A stretch of DNA of 64,000 nt. Origin: Nocardioides sp. QY071 (GTDB lineage Bacteria; Actinomycetota; Actinomycetes; Propionibacteriales; Nocardioidaceae). The DNA lies in assembly GCF_029961765.1 (NCBI RefSeq), contig NZ_CP124681.1:1116001-1180000 (forward strand), read 5' to 3'. A program made the translations under genes and the position numbers. The notes under the pieces were generated by a model. It made no database searches and was not told where the DNA came from. It was given only the letters and a program-made list of their open reading frames with translations. Shown piece after piece: positions 18,623 to 26,933 of this stretch (position 1 is the first letter of the stretch; the number at the start of each line of letters is the position of its first letter).

Positions 18623-19771
18623 TCAGAGGCCGAGGAAGCGCCCGATGATCTCCTTCTGGATCTCGGTGGTGCCGCCGTAGATGGTCTGGATCCGGGTGTC
18701 GGCGTACGCCTTGGCGATGGGGTACTCCAGCATGTAGCCGTAGCCGCCGTGCATCTGCACGCCCTGGTCGACGATCTTCTTCTGCAGCTCGGTGGTCCAC
18801 CACTTGGCCATCGAGGCGAGCGCGGTGTCGACCTCGCCCTTGTTGAGCTGCTCGATGCAGTGGTTGACGAACACCCGGGCGATGTAGGCCTCGGTGGCCA
18901 TCTCGGCCAGCGTGAAGCGGGTGTTCTGGAACTTGGCGATCGGCTTGCCGAACGCCTCGCGGGTCTTCACGTAGTCGAGGGTCAGGTCGAGGACGTGCTC
19001 GATCGCGGCGATCGCGATCGTGGCGATCGAGACCCGCTCCTGGGGCAGGTTCTGCATCAGGTAGATGAAGCCCTGGCCCTCCTCGCCGAGCAGGTTGGCC
19101 TTGGGCACCTCGACGTTGTCGAAGCTGAGCTCCGCGGTGTCCTGGGCCTTGAGGCCGAGCTTGTCGAGGTTGGTGCCGCGGGTGAAGCCCGGCATGCCCT
19201 CCTCGACGACGAGCAGGCTGATGCCGTGGGCGCCGGCCTCCGGGTTGGTCTTCGCGACCACGATGACCAGGTCGGAGAGGATGCCGTTGCTGATGAACGT
19301 CTTCGACCCGTTGAGGACGTAGTGGTCGCCCTTGTCGACCGCGGTGGTGCGGATTCCCTGCAGGTCCGAGCCCGCACCGGGCTCGGTCATCGCGATCGCG
19401 GTGACCGTCTCGCCGGTCACGGTGCCGGGCAGCCAGCGCTGCTTCTGCTCGTCGTTCGCGATGGCGACGAGGTACGGCACGATGATGTCGGTGTGGACGG
19501 CGAAGCCGGGGCCGCTGGCGCCGGCACGGGCACACTCCTCGGCCACGATCGCGTTGTAGCGGAAGTCCTTGATGCCGGGACCGCCGTACTCCTCGGGCAC
19601 CTCGAAGCTGAGGATCCCGGCCTCGCCGGCCTTGCGCCACACCTCGCGGCTGACGATGCCGTCCTTCTCCCACTGTGCGTGGAAGGGGACGACCTCGCGC
19701 TCCATGAAGGCACGGACCGTCCTGCGGAAGTCCTCGTGCTCGGTCTCGTAGATGCTGGGACGCTCGGGCAT
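18623..19771 (-). CDS. Acyl-CoA dehydrogenase
   Basis: A 382-residue flavoenzyme that introduces the alpha-beta double bond in acyl-CoA. Visible motifs are AMTEPGAGSDLQG (FAD/substrate site, about residue 129), NGSKTFISNG and the C-terminal TIYGGTTEIQKEIIGR. At the position where medium-chain enzymes have the catalytic Glu (YEGT), this protein has Gly, as do many actinobacterial FadE proteins that use a Glu elsewhere. The ATG overlaps the stop of the LLM oxidoreductase gene (ATGA), so both are in one operon. That operon is probably controlled from the palindrome at 20876-20896. Substrate is unknown. Confidence 0.9.
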   Translation of the reverse strand: MPERPSIYETEHEDFRRTVRAFMEREVVPFHAQWEKDGIVSREVWRKAGEAGILSFEVPEEYGGPGIKDFRYNAIVAEECARAGASGPGFAVHTDIIVPYLVAIANDEQKQRWLPGTVTGETVTAIAMTEPGAGSDLQGIRTTAVDKGDHYVLNGSKTFISNGILSDLVIVVAKTNPEAGAHGISLLVVEEGMPGFTRGTNLDKLGLKAQDTAELSFDNVEVPKANLLGEEGQGFIYLMQNLPQERVSIATIAIAAIEHVLDLTLDYVKTREAFGKPIAKFQNTRFTLAEMATEAYIARVFVNHCIEQLNKGEVDTALASMAKWWTTELQKKIVDQGVQMHGGYGYMLEYPIAKAYADTRIQTIYGGTTEIQKEIIGRFLGL

Positions 19772-20808
19772 CAGCTCACCCACTCCTTGATCTGTGCGAT
19801 GGTGCCGGCCGGGTCGTCCGAGGCCGGCGAGACGGACAGGTTCGTCACGCCCGACTCCTTGAAAGCCGCGATCCGCTCCTGGACGTACGACGCCGGGCCG
19901 ACCAGGTTGCCGGCCTCGAGCCACTCGAGCGGGACGAGCGCCTCGGCCTCCTTCTTCTTGCCCGACAGGTAGAGGTCCTGGATCTCCTTGGCCTCCTTCT
20001 CGAAGCCGTACTCGCAGGCCAGCTGGTTGTAGAAGTTCTTGTCGCGTGCGCCCATGCCGCCGACGTACAGCGCATAGAGGGGGCGCATGAAGTCGAGCAG
20101 CGCCTTGGTCTCGGGGCCCTCGCCGATGGCGACCATGCCGCCGGCGCAGATCTCCAGTGGAGCCAGGTCCGCCGAGCGCTTGGCGGCGCCTCGCGCCAGC
20201 GGGTCGCCCCACACCTCCGTGGCCTTCTCGGGGTAGTAGAGGAAGGGCAGCCAGCCGTCGGCGACCTCGGCGGTCATCGCGACGTTCTTGTCGCCCAGGG
20301 CCGCGACCCAGATCGGCAGGTCGGCGCGCTCGGGCCGGTTGAGCAGCTTGAGCGGCTTGCCCAGGCCGAGGCCCTGGCCCTCGGGCAGGGGGACCTGGAT
20401 CGTCTTGCCCTGGAAGTCGAGCCGCTCGCCGCGCAGGCCGGCGCGGAGCACCTCGATCACCTCGCGGGTGCGGGTCAACGGGCGGTCGTAGGGGAGGCCG
20501 TGGAAGCCCTCGATCACCTGCGGGCCGGACGCGCCGAGGCCGAGCACCGCCCGACCGCCCGACACGTTGTCGAGACCGGCGGCGGTCTGCAGCAGGGCGC
20601 CCGGGGTGCGGGAGTAGACGTTGAGGATGCCGGCACCGATCTCGACCGTCTCGGTCTTCGCGGCGAGGTAGCCCATCAGGGTGGGGGCATCGAAGCCGTA
20701 CGGCTCGGCGACCCAGATGGTGTCCAGTCCGGCCTTCTCCAGAGCGACGACCTGGTCGGCCGACTCGCGCGGGTTCCCCGCATAGACGAGGGGCATCGAC
20801 AGCTTCAT
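19771..20808 (-). CDS. LLM-class (F420-dependent type) oxidoreductase
   Basis: A 345-residue TIM-barrel protein of the luciferase-like monooxygenase superfamily. WVAEPYGFDAPTLMGYLAA, GAGILNVYSRTP, GGRAVLGLGASGPQVIEGFHG and LPIWVAALGDKNV are the family landmarks. Actinobacterial proteins with this pattern generally use F420 rather than FMN; the nearby fbiC and F420:NADPH oxidoreductase genes support this by inference. It is the first gene of the operon with acyl-CoA dehydrogenase. A weak AAGGGA lies 7 nt before the ATG. Confidence 0.85.
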   Translation of the reverse strand: MKLSMPLVYAGNPRESADQVVALEKAGLDTIWVAEPYGFDAPTLMGYLAAKTETVEIGAGILNVYSRTPGALLQTAAGLDNVSGGRAVLGLGASGPQVIEGFHGLPYDRPLTRTREVIEVLRAGLRGERLDFQGKTIQVPLPEGQGLGLGKPLKLLNRPERADLPIWVAALGDKNVAMTAEVADGWLPFLYYPEKATEVWGDPLARGAAKRSADLAPLEICAGGMVAIGEGPETKALLDFMRPLYALYVGGMGARDKNFYNQLACEYGFEKEAKEIQDLYLSGKKKEAEALVPLEWLEAGNLVGPASYVQERIAAFKESGVTNLSVSPASDDPAGTIAQIKEWVS

Positions 20809-20875
20809 GAACGCATCCCTTCCGGCCTCTCGGCCACGGTGACGAGTGCCGGTGTTCCGTCACCGACAGCACAAC

Positions 20876-20896
20876 TGTGACAGTAATACTGTCACA
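20876..20896. promoter_or_regulatory. 21-bp perfect palindromic operator between LLM and F420-reductase genes
   Basis: A perfect dyad centred at 20886. Its 17-bp core TGACAGTA-A-TACTGTCA (20878-20894) equals the site at 1630-1646 except at the centre base. It lies 68 bp upstream of the LLM oxidoreductase start and 66 bp upstream of the F420-reductase start, so one bound repressor could control both divergent transcripts. A TetR-type regulator encoded elsewhere is the likely ligand. Confidence 0.8.
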
Positions 20897-20961
20897 ATGT
20901 CCATGGTTGCCGTCGGTGAGACGGGCACCAGCCGCCCGTCGCGCGCGTGATAGGAGGAAGC

Positions 20962-21666
20962 GTGACTTCTGAGACCTCCCCCAACCGCTACACCGTCGCC
21001 GTCATCGGCGGCACCGGCCCGCAGGGCAAGGGCCTGGGCTACCGCTTCGCGCGCCACGGCCACGACATCGTGCTCGGCTCCCGTGCCGCCGAGAAGGCCG
21101 AGGCCGTCGCCGCCGAGGTGACCTCCCGGCTCACGGCTCTCGAGGGCGCGGGCACGGCCCGCGGCGCCGCCAACGCCGACGCGATCGCCGCCGCCGACGT
21201 CGTCCTCCTCGCGGTGCCGTACGACGGCCACGACGAGCTCGTCGCCTCCCTCGCCGAGGGCGGTGCCCTCGACGGCAAGACCGTCATCTCCTGCGTCAAC
21301 CCGCTCGCCTTCGACAAGCGCGGCGCTCACGGCCGCGTCATCAACAACGGCGAGGGCTCGGCCGCCGAGTCCGCTGCCGAGATCGTGCCCGGCGCGGTCG
21401 TGGTCGGTGCCTTCCACAACGTCGCTGCTCCCGCGCTGTGGGGCGAGGACGAGTTCCTCGACGAGGACGTGATCGTCGTCGGCGACACCCTCGAGGGCAA
21501 GCAGGTCGCCATCGACCTCGCCGCGTCCGTGACCGGCCGCCCCGGCATCGACGGCGGCAAGCTCCGCCTCGCCCGCGTCCTCGAGCCCTTCACCGCGGTC
21601 CTGATTTCGATCAACCGCAAGTACAAGACCCACTCGGGCATCCGGGTCACCGGGCTCGACCACTGA
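20962..21666 (+). CDS. NADPH:coenzyme F420 oxidoreductase
   Basis: A 234-residue protein with an N-terminal Rossmann fold. The dinucleotide motif VIGGTGPQGKGLGYRFARHG is followed by GSRAAEKA, whose Ser-Arg fits binding of the NADP 2'-phosphate. Later, VVLLAVPYDGH and GVVVGAFHN-like segments match the F420:NADPH reductase (NpdG/Fno) family. The enzyme exchanges hydride between NADPH and F420 and would supply reduced F420 for the divergently encoded LLM enzyme. AGGAGGA lies just upstream of the GTG. It shares the palindromic operator at 20876-20896. Confidence 0.88.
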   Translation: MTSETSPNRYTVAVIGGTGPQGKGLGYRFARHGHDIVLGSRAAEKAEAVAAEVTSRLTALEGAGTARGAANADAIAAADVVLLAVPYDGHDELVASLAEGGALDGKTVISCVNPLAFDKRGAHGRVINNGEGSAAESAAEIVPGAVVVGAFHNVAAPALWGEDEFLDEDVIVVGDTLEGKQVAIDLAASVTGRPGIDGGKLRLARVLEPFTAVLISINRKYKTHSGIRVTGLDH

Positions 21667-21679
21667 CGCGCTGCGGCAC

Positions 21680-21884
21680 TTGTAACTAAGGGTTACAGCG
21701 CGAATTCCGATGCAACAGCGCCCGGGTAGTAGCAGGAGCACCCGGGTAGATGGGCGCGCGCCTCTGCGACCGACCCGACGTCGGCTCGTCGGTGTCGAGC
21801 CCGCGCGTACGGGACTACCCGGGCGTTGTTGCTACTACCTCGGTGCTCTGACACCCAAAAGGGCGACGTAACACGTAGTTACAA
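21680..21884. repeat. 205-bp nested inverted-repeat element between convergent genes
   Basis: The outer arms 21680-21696 and 21868-21884 are complementary at 14 of 17 positions and read TTGTAACTA...TAGTTACAA. Inner arms 21713-21729 and 21815-21831 match at 16 of 17. Additional repeats of CCCGGGTAG (also at 21741-21749) and TAGTAGCA allow alternative pairings. It lies between the stops of two convergent genes and is less GC-rich than its surroundings. It may be a bidirectional terminator or a small non-autonomous mobile element; no target-site duplication was seen. Confidence 0.7.
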
Positions 21885-21890
21885 GGGCGC

Positions 21891-22433
21891 TCAGCGAGCC
21901 AGATCCTCCACGACCTCGGCGCCGGGGGCTTGTGCGAGCAGGTCCCCGGGGACGAGGAGCTTGGAGCGGCGCAGGCCGGAGCCGATCACGGCCCACTCCA
22001 TCTCCGGGACCCGGCCGTCGACGAGCAGCCGCCACCCGGCCGGCAGCCCGACCGGAGTGATGCCGCCGTACTCCATCCCGGACTCGGCCACCGCCCGCTC
22101 CAGCGGCAGGAACGACGGCTTGCGCACGTCGAGCAGCCGCTTGACCGTGTGGTTGACGTCGGCGCGGGTGTCGGCGCGGACCAGGCACGCGGCGATCCGC
22201 TCCTCGCCCTCCCGCTTGCCGGCGACCAGGACGCAGTTGGCGCCGGACGTCATCGGCAGGTCGTACGCCGCGCTCATCGCGGCCGTGTCGGCGTGCTCGG
22301 GATCGATCTCCACGACCGCGATCCGCTCGGCACCCGGCCACGCGGCGAGGGCCGCGGCGACCGGCGGAGCGACCAGGTCAGGGTGCTCGAGCGCCACGAG
22401 CGAGGTCAGCCCGGTCAGCTGGGGGAGCGTCAC
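21891..22433 (-). CDS. YbaK/EbsC-family protein (aminoacyl-tRNA deacylase-like)
   Basis: A 180-residue protein with the YbaK fold. Landmarks are DLPMTSGANCVLVAGKREGEER, the conserved Lys in VNHTVKRLLDVRK, and GMEYGGITPVGLP near the end. Family members hydrolyse mischarged aminoacyl-tRNA in trans (for example Cys- or Ala-tRNA(Pro)). Substrate specificity cannot be read from sequence. The GTG start overlaps the previous stop by 4 bp, so it is the last gene of a three-gene minus-strand operon with the PspC protein. Confidence 0.8.
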   Translation of the reverse strand: MTLPQLTGLTSLVALEHPDLVAPPVAAALAAWPGAERIAVVEIDPEHADTAAMSAAYDLPMTSGANCVLVAGKREGEERIAACLVRADTRADVNHTVKRLLDVRKPSFLPLERAVAESGMEYGGITPVGLPAGWRLLVDGRVPEMEWAVIGSGLRRSKLLVPGDLLAQAPGAEVVEDLAR

Positions 22434-22753
22434 TGCCAGCCCCGCATCTGGTGCCCGTCCCAGCCGTTCTGGTCCCAGCCCTGGTCGTGGTGGCGGCCCC
22501 GCAGGACCGAGGCGAGCAGGCCGGCGATGCCGGCGGCGAGCCAGGGCAGGCCCATGATCCAGCCGTTGTCCTCGATCTGCACGGTGTCGCTGGCGGCCAG
22601 CGCCCACACGATCACCAGGCCGGTGAACGCGACGCCCATGACCAGGTGGCCGGTGTTGACCCGGTGCCACCCGGTCGTGCGTCGGCGGTCGTCGCCGTCG
22701 GCGGGCCGCTCCTCACGGGGGAGTTCGGTGGTGTGCTCGTCGTAGCCGTTCAT
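22430..22753 (-). CDS. Two-TM membrane protein of unknown function
   Basis: A 107-residue protein. A charged, hydrophilic N-terminus (1-33) precedes two membrane helices (about 36-55 and 67-84) and a Trp/Gly/His/Gln-rich tail ending near WDGHQMRGWQ. I do not recognise the family. It overlaps the PspC gene upstream and the YbaK gene downstream by 4 bp each, so it is translationally coupled to both and may be a small partner of the PspC protein. Confidence 0.65.
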   Translation of the reverse strand: MNGYDEHTTELPREERPADGDDRRRTTGWHRVNTGHLVMGVAFTGLVIVWALAASDTVQIEDNGWIMGLPWLAAGIAGLLASVLRGRHHDQGWDQNGWDGHQMRGWQ

Positions 22754-23916
22754 GCTGCGCTCCGGAACTCGATCTGGCCGAGGTCGAGGTCGGCGTCGAT
22801 GGTGAGGGTGGGGTCGCCGTCGACGATGCCGTTGTCGCCGCGGAAGTCGTCACTGGTCGTCTTGCCGAACATGGCGATCTCGCCGGCGTCGATGGTGCCC
22901 CGGGCCTCCACGTTGAGGCCCTCCTCCGGCACGATCACCAAGATGTGTCCGACGCCGAGCTCGAGGTCGAGGGTGTGCCCGTCGAGGTTCTCGAGATCGC
23001 GGATGTCGGTCAGGTCGATCCGGAGCTCGCCCACCCCCAGGTCGTACGACGGCGCGAGGTCCGAGGCCTGCTGCAGCACCGGCCGCTCCTGCCCGATCTC
23101 CATGCTGTCGGCCACCGTGGTGACCGCCGTGGCACCGGCGGCGAGCAGGCCGACCAGGATCAGGCCACCGGCCCGGCCGTAGAACGCGCCGACAAGCAGC
23201 ATCACGCCGGTGACGCCCAGCACCGTCGCGGGGTACGCCGACGGGGTGATGTCGACGCCGGCGAGCTGCAGCGTGGCGAGGGTGCCGAGGCCCAGCGCGG
23301 CCAGGCCCAGCGTGAACGGGAACAGCAGCGGTCCGCGCTTGCGCGGGTCGACCGGACGCCGGTAGGCCGGCGCCGGGGTGCGGTACGCCGAGTAGGTCGC
23401 GCCGGGAGCTCCGGGCTCCGTCGGCGGCGGGGGAGGGCCGGCCGGGGTGCCGCGCAGCCACGGGTGCGTCGGCCCGCCCGGCTTGACGGCGTTCTTGCCG
23501 GCGAGGACCACGATCACGATCAGGCCGACCACGAGCAGCGGCCACGGGAAGTCGGACCCGCCGACCGTGTCGCTGATGACCGAGGCGACCGCGACCACGC
23601 CGCCGATGATCAGCGCGGCGGTGCGGATGCCCTCGTCGACGCGGATGACCGTGTCCTCGGTGCCCTCCTCGGGAACGAAGAGCCAGCACACGGCGTACAG
23701 GATCAGGCCGCCACCGCCGAAGAAGGTCAGGATCACGAACGCGATGCGCACCAGCAGTGGGTCGATGTCGAGGTGTCGCGCGATCCCCGCGGCGACGCCG
23801 GCGACCTTGCGGTCGTCGCGGCTGCGGCGGAGCCGGGCGAGGTCGCGGACCTCGTCGCGGGTGACCCGGGGTCCCTCGCGGTGAGGCTCGTTCTCGGTGT
23901 CGGTCGGTGCGTTCAT
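22750..23916 (-). CDS. PspC-domain membrane protein with C-terminal adhesin-like domain
   Basis: A 388-residue protein. The N-terminal PspC domain (about 28-90, reading DRKVAGVAAGIARHLDIDPLLVRIAFV) is followed by further membrane helices, a Pro-rich linker and a C-terminal beta-rich region (about 285-388, with LELGVGHILVIVPEEGLNV) like the DUF2154/LiaF-type adhesin fold. PspC proteins take part in envelope-stress sensing. It is divergent from a PspC-histidine kinase and regulator gene pair, which points to one signalling system. ATG 23916 follows a CATGCT -10-like hexamer, so it may be leaderless. An ATG 12 nt upstream is an alternative. Confidence 0.82.
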   Translation of the reverse strand: MNAPTDTENEPHREGPRVTRDEVRDLARLRRSRDDRKVAGVAAGIARHLDIDPLLVRIAFVILTFFGGGGLILYAVCWLFVPEEGTEDTVIRVDEGIRTAALIIGGVVAVASVISDTVGGSDFPWPLLVVGLIVIVVLAGKNAVKPGGPTHPWLRGTPAGPPPPPTEPGAPGATYSAYRTPAPAYRRPVDPRKRGPLLFPFTLGLAALGLGTLATLQLAGVDITPSAYPATVLGVTGVMLLVGAFYGRAGGLILVGLLAAGATAVTTVADSMEIGQERPVLQQASDLAPSYDLGVGELRIDLTDIRDLENLDGHTLDLELGVGHILVIVPEEGLNVEARGTIDAGEIAMFGKTTSDDFRGDNGIVDGDPTLTIDADLDLGQIEFRSAA

Positions 23917-23954
23917 GTCAACCAGCATGTTGGCACGAGACGGTCCGGACCATC

Positions 23955-24001
23955 GGGGACAGCCCTGATCCGCACCGGTGTCCCCGGGGCCGGGATCAGG
24001 G
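23955..24001. promoter_or_regulatory. Interleaved inverted repeats in the divergent PspC/kinase promoter region
   Basis: Two perfect inverted repeats overlap here: GGGGACA (23955-23961) with TGTCCCC (23979-23985), and CCCTGATCC (23963-23971) with GGATCAGGG (23993-24001). They lie between divergent genes of one putative stress system and could be response-regulator binding sites. Function is inferred from position. Confidence 0.4.
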
Positions 24002-24060
24002 TCGGGTCAGGGTCCTTCCCCCTGCTGGCGCGCGAGGGGCTGTGTGACGATGGATCCATC

Positions 24061-25350
24061 ATGAGCACGACTGCGCCCCTGCCCGCACCGCCGGCGCCGC
24101 CCCGCGACGTACGACGGGCCTGGCGCGACCTGCGCGAGCCCATGATCGGCGGCGTGGCCGCCGGCCTCGCCGTCCACCTCGGCGTGTCCGTGCTCCTCGT
24201 GCGCGCCGCCTTCGTGATCGCGACGGTGATCGGCGGCTCCGGGGTCATGGCGTATGCCGCCCTGTGGATCCTGCTCCCGGCCGGCCCGCCCCCGACGTAC
24301 CTCGCGCCCGGCCTGGCCGGCGCGAGCCGCGACGGCCGCCGGCCCGGTCGCCGTGGCCGCCGGCTCTCCGACGTCGGACCGGTGATCACGCTGGCCGTGC
24401 TCGGCATCGGGGCGGTGTTCACGGTCGAGGCGCTGCTCGGCACCGGGTGGTGGATCTGGCCGGTCGGCATCGCCGTCGTCGGTGTCGCGCTGCTGTGGCG
24501 GCAGGCCGACGAGGCGCAGCGCGAGCGCTGGCTCGACGCCACCGGCAAGGCCGACCCGGTGCGGCTCGTGGTCGGTGGCGGCGGCTGGGCCGCGTGGGCG
24601 CGGATCGGCGCGGGCGTCGTCCTCGTCGTCGTGGCGCTCGTCCTGTTCACCCTGCGGGACGGCTCGCTGACGGTGGCCCGCGACGCGACGCTGGCGATCG
24701 TGCTCGCCTTCTTCGGCGTCGCGATCGTGCTCGGGCCCTTCGTCTACCGGCTGATGTCCGACCTGACCGACGAGCGCGCCGAACGGGTGCGCACCCAGGA
24801 GCGCGCCGACGTCGCGGCCCACCTCCACGACTCGGTGCTGCAGACCCTCGCCCTGATCCAGAAGAACCCCGCCGACGCGGCCCGGCTCGCCCGGGCCCAG
24901 GAGCGCGACCTGCGGGCCTGGCTGTACGCCGGGGAGTCGCTCGACGAGGCCACCGTCGCCAGCGCGCTGCGGGCCGCGGCCGCCGAGATCGAGGACGCGT
25001 ACGGCGTCGCGGTCGACGTGGTGGCCGTCGGCGACTGCGACTACGACGAATCCGCCCGCCCGATCGTCCAGGCCGCCCGCGAGGCGACCACCAACGCCGC
25101 CAAGCACGCGGGCGTCCCGCGCGTCGACGTCTACGCCGAGATCACCCCGGCGGGCATCGACGTGTTCGTCCGCGACCGTGGCGCCGGGTTCGACCCGAAC
25201 GCGACCCCGGAGGACCGGCTCGGCGTACGACGCAGCATCATCGACCGCATGGAGCGCCACGGCGGCCGGGCCGAGATCCGTTCCGCGCCCGGCGAGGGCA
25301 CCGAGGTCCGCCTGCACCTCGACCACACCCCGAAGGAGAACCATGAGTGA
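24061..25350 (+). CDS. PspC-domain sensor histidine kinase
   Basis: A 429-residue kinase. The N-terminal PspC domain (about 15-75) is followed by several TMs (about 103-130 and 175-235), then a HisKA_3-type dimerisation helix with AAHLHDSVLQT (phospho-acceptor His 256) and an HATPase domain with EATTNAAKHAG and DRGAGFD. It resembles the NarL-partner kinases of LiaS type. The stop overlaps the response-regulator ATG by 8 bp. It faces the PspC protein operon across a 144-bp divergent region, so the likely input is membrane or envelope stress. Confidence 0.9.
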   Translation: MSTTAPLPAPPAPPRDVRRAWRDLREPMIGGVAAGLAVHLGVSVLLVRAAFVIATVIGGSGVMAYAALWILLPAGPPPTYLAPGLAGASRDGRRPGRRGRRLSDVGPVITLAVLGIGAVFTVEALLGTGWWIWPVGIAVVGVALLWRQADEAQRERWLDATGKADPVRLVVGGGGWAAWARIGAGVVLVVVALVLFTLRDGSLTVARDATLAIVLAFFGVAIVLGPFVYRLMSDLTDERAERVRTQERADVAAHLHDSVLQTLALIQKNPADAARLARAQERDLRAWLYAGESLDEATVASALRAAAAEIEDAYGVAVDVVAVGDCDYDESARPIVQAAREATTNAAKHAGVPRVDVYAEITPAGIDVFVRDRGAGFDPNATPEDRLGVRRSIIDRMERHGGRAEIRSAPGEGTEVRLHLDHTPKENHE

Positions 25351-26002
25351 CCCGGTGCGCGTGGTCGTCGTCGACGACCACGCCATGTTCCGCCGCGGCG
25401 TCAGCGCCGAGCTCGGTGCCACGGGCGCCGGCCGGGTCGAGGTCGTGGCCGAGGCCGCCGACGTCGACGAGGCGGTCGCTGCGGTGCAGGCGCACCGGCC
25501 CGACGTCGTCCTCCTCGACGTGCACCTGCCCGGCGGCGGTGGCGTCGAGGTGATCCGCCGGGTCAAGGACGGTGATGTCCGGTTCCTCGCCCTGTCGGTC
25601 TCCGACGCGGCCGAGGACGTCATCGGCACGGTCCGCGGCGGCGCCCGCGGCTACGTCACCAAGACCATCACCGGTCCCGAGCTGGTCGACGCGATCACCC
25701 GGGTCTCCGAGGGCGACGCGGTGTTCTCCCCGCGGCTGGCGGGCTTCGTGCTCGACGCCTTCGCCGGCGCCGGGCTCTCCGCCGACCTCGCGAGCGTCGA
25801 CGAGGACCTCGACCGCCTGACCGAGCGCGAGCGCGAGGTGATGCGGCTGATCGCCCGCGGCTACTCCTACAAGGAGGTCGCCAAGGAGCTGTTCATCTCG
25901 ATCAAGACCGTCGAGACCCACATGTCCTCGGTGCTGCGCAAGCTCCAGCTCTCCTCGCGCCACGAGCTGACCCGCTGGGCCTCGGACCGGCGGCTGCTGT
26001 GA
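25343..26002 (+). CDS. LuxR/NarL-family response regulator
   Basis: A 219-residue regulator. The receiver domain has Asp 11/12 and the phospho-acceptor Asp 59 (VVLLDVHLPGG), with Lys in the VTKTI segment. The C-terminal LuxR-type HTH (about 152-215) reads LTEREREVMRLIARGYSYKEVAKELFISIKTVETH in pieces. AGGAGAA lies just before the ATG, inside the kinase gene. It is the cognate partner of the PspC kinase and probably acts on the repeats at 23955-24001. The stop overlaps the next gene's GTG, which couples it to the M15 peptidase. Confidence 0.92.
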   Translation: MSDPVRVVVVDDHAMFRRGVSAELGATGAGRVEVVAEAADVDEAVAAVQAHRPDVVLLDVHLPGGGGVEVIRRVKDGDVRFLALSVSDAAEDVIGTVRGGARGYVTKTITGPELVDAITRVSEGDAVFSPRLAGFVLDAFAGAGLSADLASVDEDLDRLTEREREVMRLIARGYSYKEVAKELFISIKTVETHMSSVLRKLQLSSRHELTRWASDRRLL

Positions 26003-26901
26003 GGCCGGTCGCCGCGCTGCTCGCGGCGACCCTGCTGCTCGCCGGCTGCTCCGGTGGTACGATGACCGCGCCGACCGGCGGCGATCCGAGGACCGATCCG
26101 AGGACCGGTCCCAGCACCGGTCCCAGCACCGGTCCCAGCACTGGTTCGAGCACCCTGGCGCCGGCCGCCACCGACGCGCCGAGCCCCGCTCCGGCGTACT
26201 CCACCTGGCAGCTGGGCGTCCACGTGCTGCCCCGCACCGCCCAGGGGTTCGGGGAGATCCGCCCGACGCCGAGGGCGCTGCGGGTGCGCCGCTACCCGAC
26301 GACCGACCTGCTCCCGCCGCCGGCCGACGGGCGGTTCCACTCCAGCGTCGGCCCGGTCACCGGCGCGGTCCGGCAGCGGATGGGGGAGACCTGGTCGCCC
26401 GCGTGCCCGGTCGCGCTCGCGGACCTGGCCTACCTCACCGTCTCCTTCCGCGGCTTCGACGGCCTGGCCCACACCGGCGAGCTGGTCCTCGCCGCCGAGG
26501 AGGCCGACGACGTCGTCTCGGTGTTCCGGGCCCTGTTCGCGGCCGGGTACCCGATCGAGGAGATGCGGCTCCCGACGACCGCCGACCTCGACGCCCCACC
26601 CACCGGGGACGGCAACGACACCGCGGCGCTGGTCTGCCGGGCGGCGCGCGGTCAGACGACCTGGTCCGCGCACGCCTACGGTCTCGCGATCGACGTCAAC
26701 CCGTTCCTCAACCCCTACAGCAAGGGCGACGTGGTGCTCCCCGAGCGCGCGTCGGCGTACCTCGACCGGACCCGGACCCAACCCGGCATCGTCCATGCGG
26801 GCGACCTGGTGGTCCGCGAGTTCGCCCGGATCGGCTGGTCGTGGGGCGGTTCGTGGAGCTCGCTGAAGGACTACCAGCACTTCACGGCGACGGGTCGCTG
26901 A
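25999..26901 (+). CDS. M15-family D-Ala-D-Ala carboxypeptidase-like lipoprotein
   Basis: A 300-residue lipoprotein with lipobox LAGC (Cys 16). After a low-complexity Pro/Ser/Thr linker made of 4-residue repeats comes an M15 peptidase domain (about 90-300). It carries the zinc motif SAHAYGLAIDVNP (His and Asp) and a late QHF. Such enzymes trim peptidoglycan stem peptides. Translational coupling to the response regulator (GTGA overlap) suggests that cell-wall remodelling belongs to the same envelope-stress response. Confidence 0.82.
   Translation: MRPVAALLAATLLLAGCSGGTMTAPTGGDPRTDPRTGPSTGPSTGPSTGSSTLAPAATDAPSPAPAYSTWQLGVHVLPRTAQGFGEIRPTPRALRVRRYPTTDLLPPPADGRFHSSVGPVTGAVRQRMGETWSPACPVALADLAYLTVSFRGFDGLAHTGELVLAAEEADDVVSVFRALFAAGYPIEEMRLPTTADLDAPPTGDGNDTAALVCRAARGQTTWSAHAYGLAIDVNPFLNPYSKGDVVLPERASAYLDRTRTQPGIVHAGDLVVREFARIGWSWGGSWSSLKDYQHFTATGR
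26083..26154 (+). repeat. 12-bp in-frame tandem repeats in the lipoprotein linker
   Basis: Six consecutive 12-bp units encode DPRT twice, then GPST three times and GSST once. The units are nearly identical in DNA (ggtcccagcacc type), so slippage could change linker length between strains. Confidence 0.8.
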
Positions 26902-26933
26902 TACCGGGCGCCCGGCTGGATAGGGTGCGGGGC

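Noticed and set aside
21680..21884. Insertion sequence or MITE with target duplication
   Set aside because: No transposase and no direct repeat flanks the outer arms, so only an inverted-repeat element is claimed.
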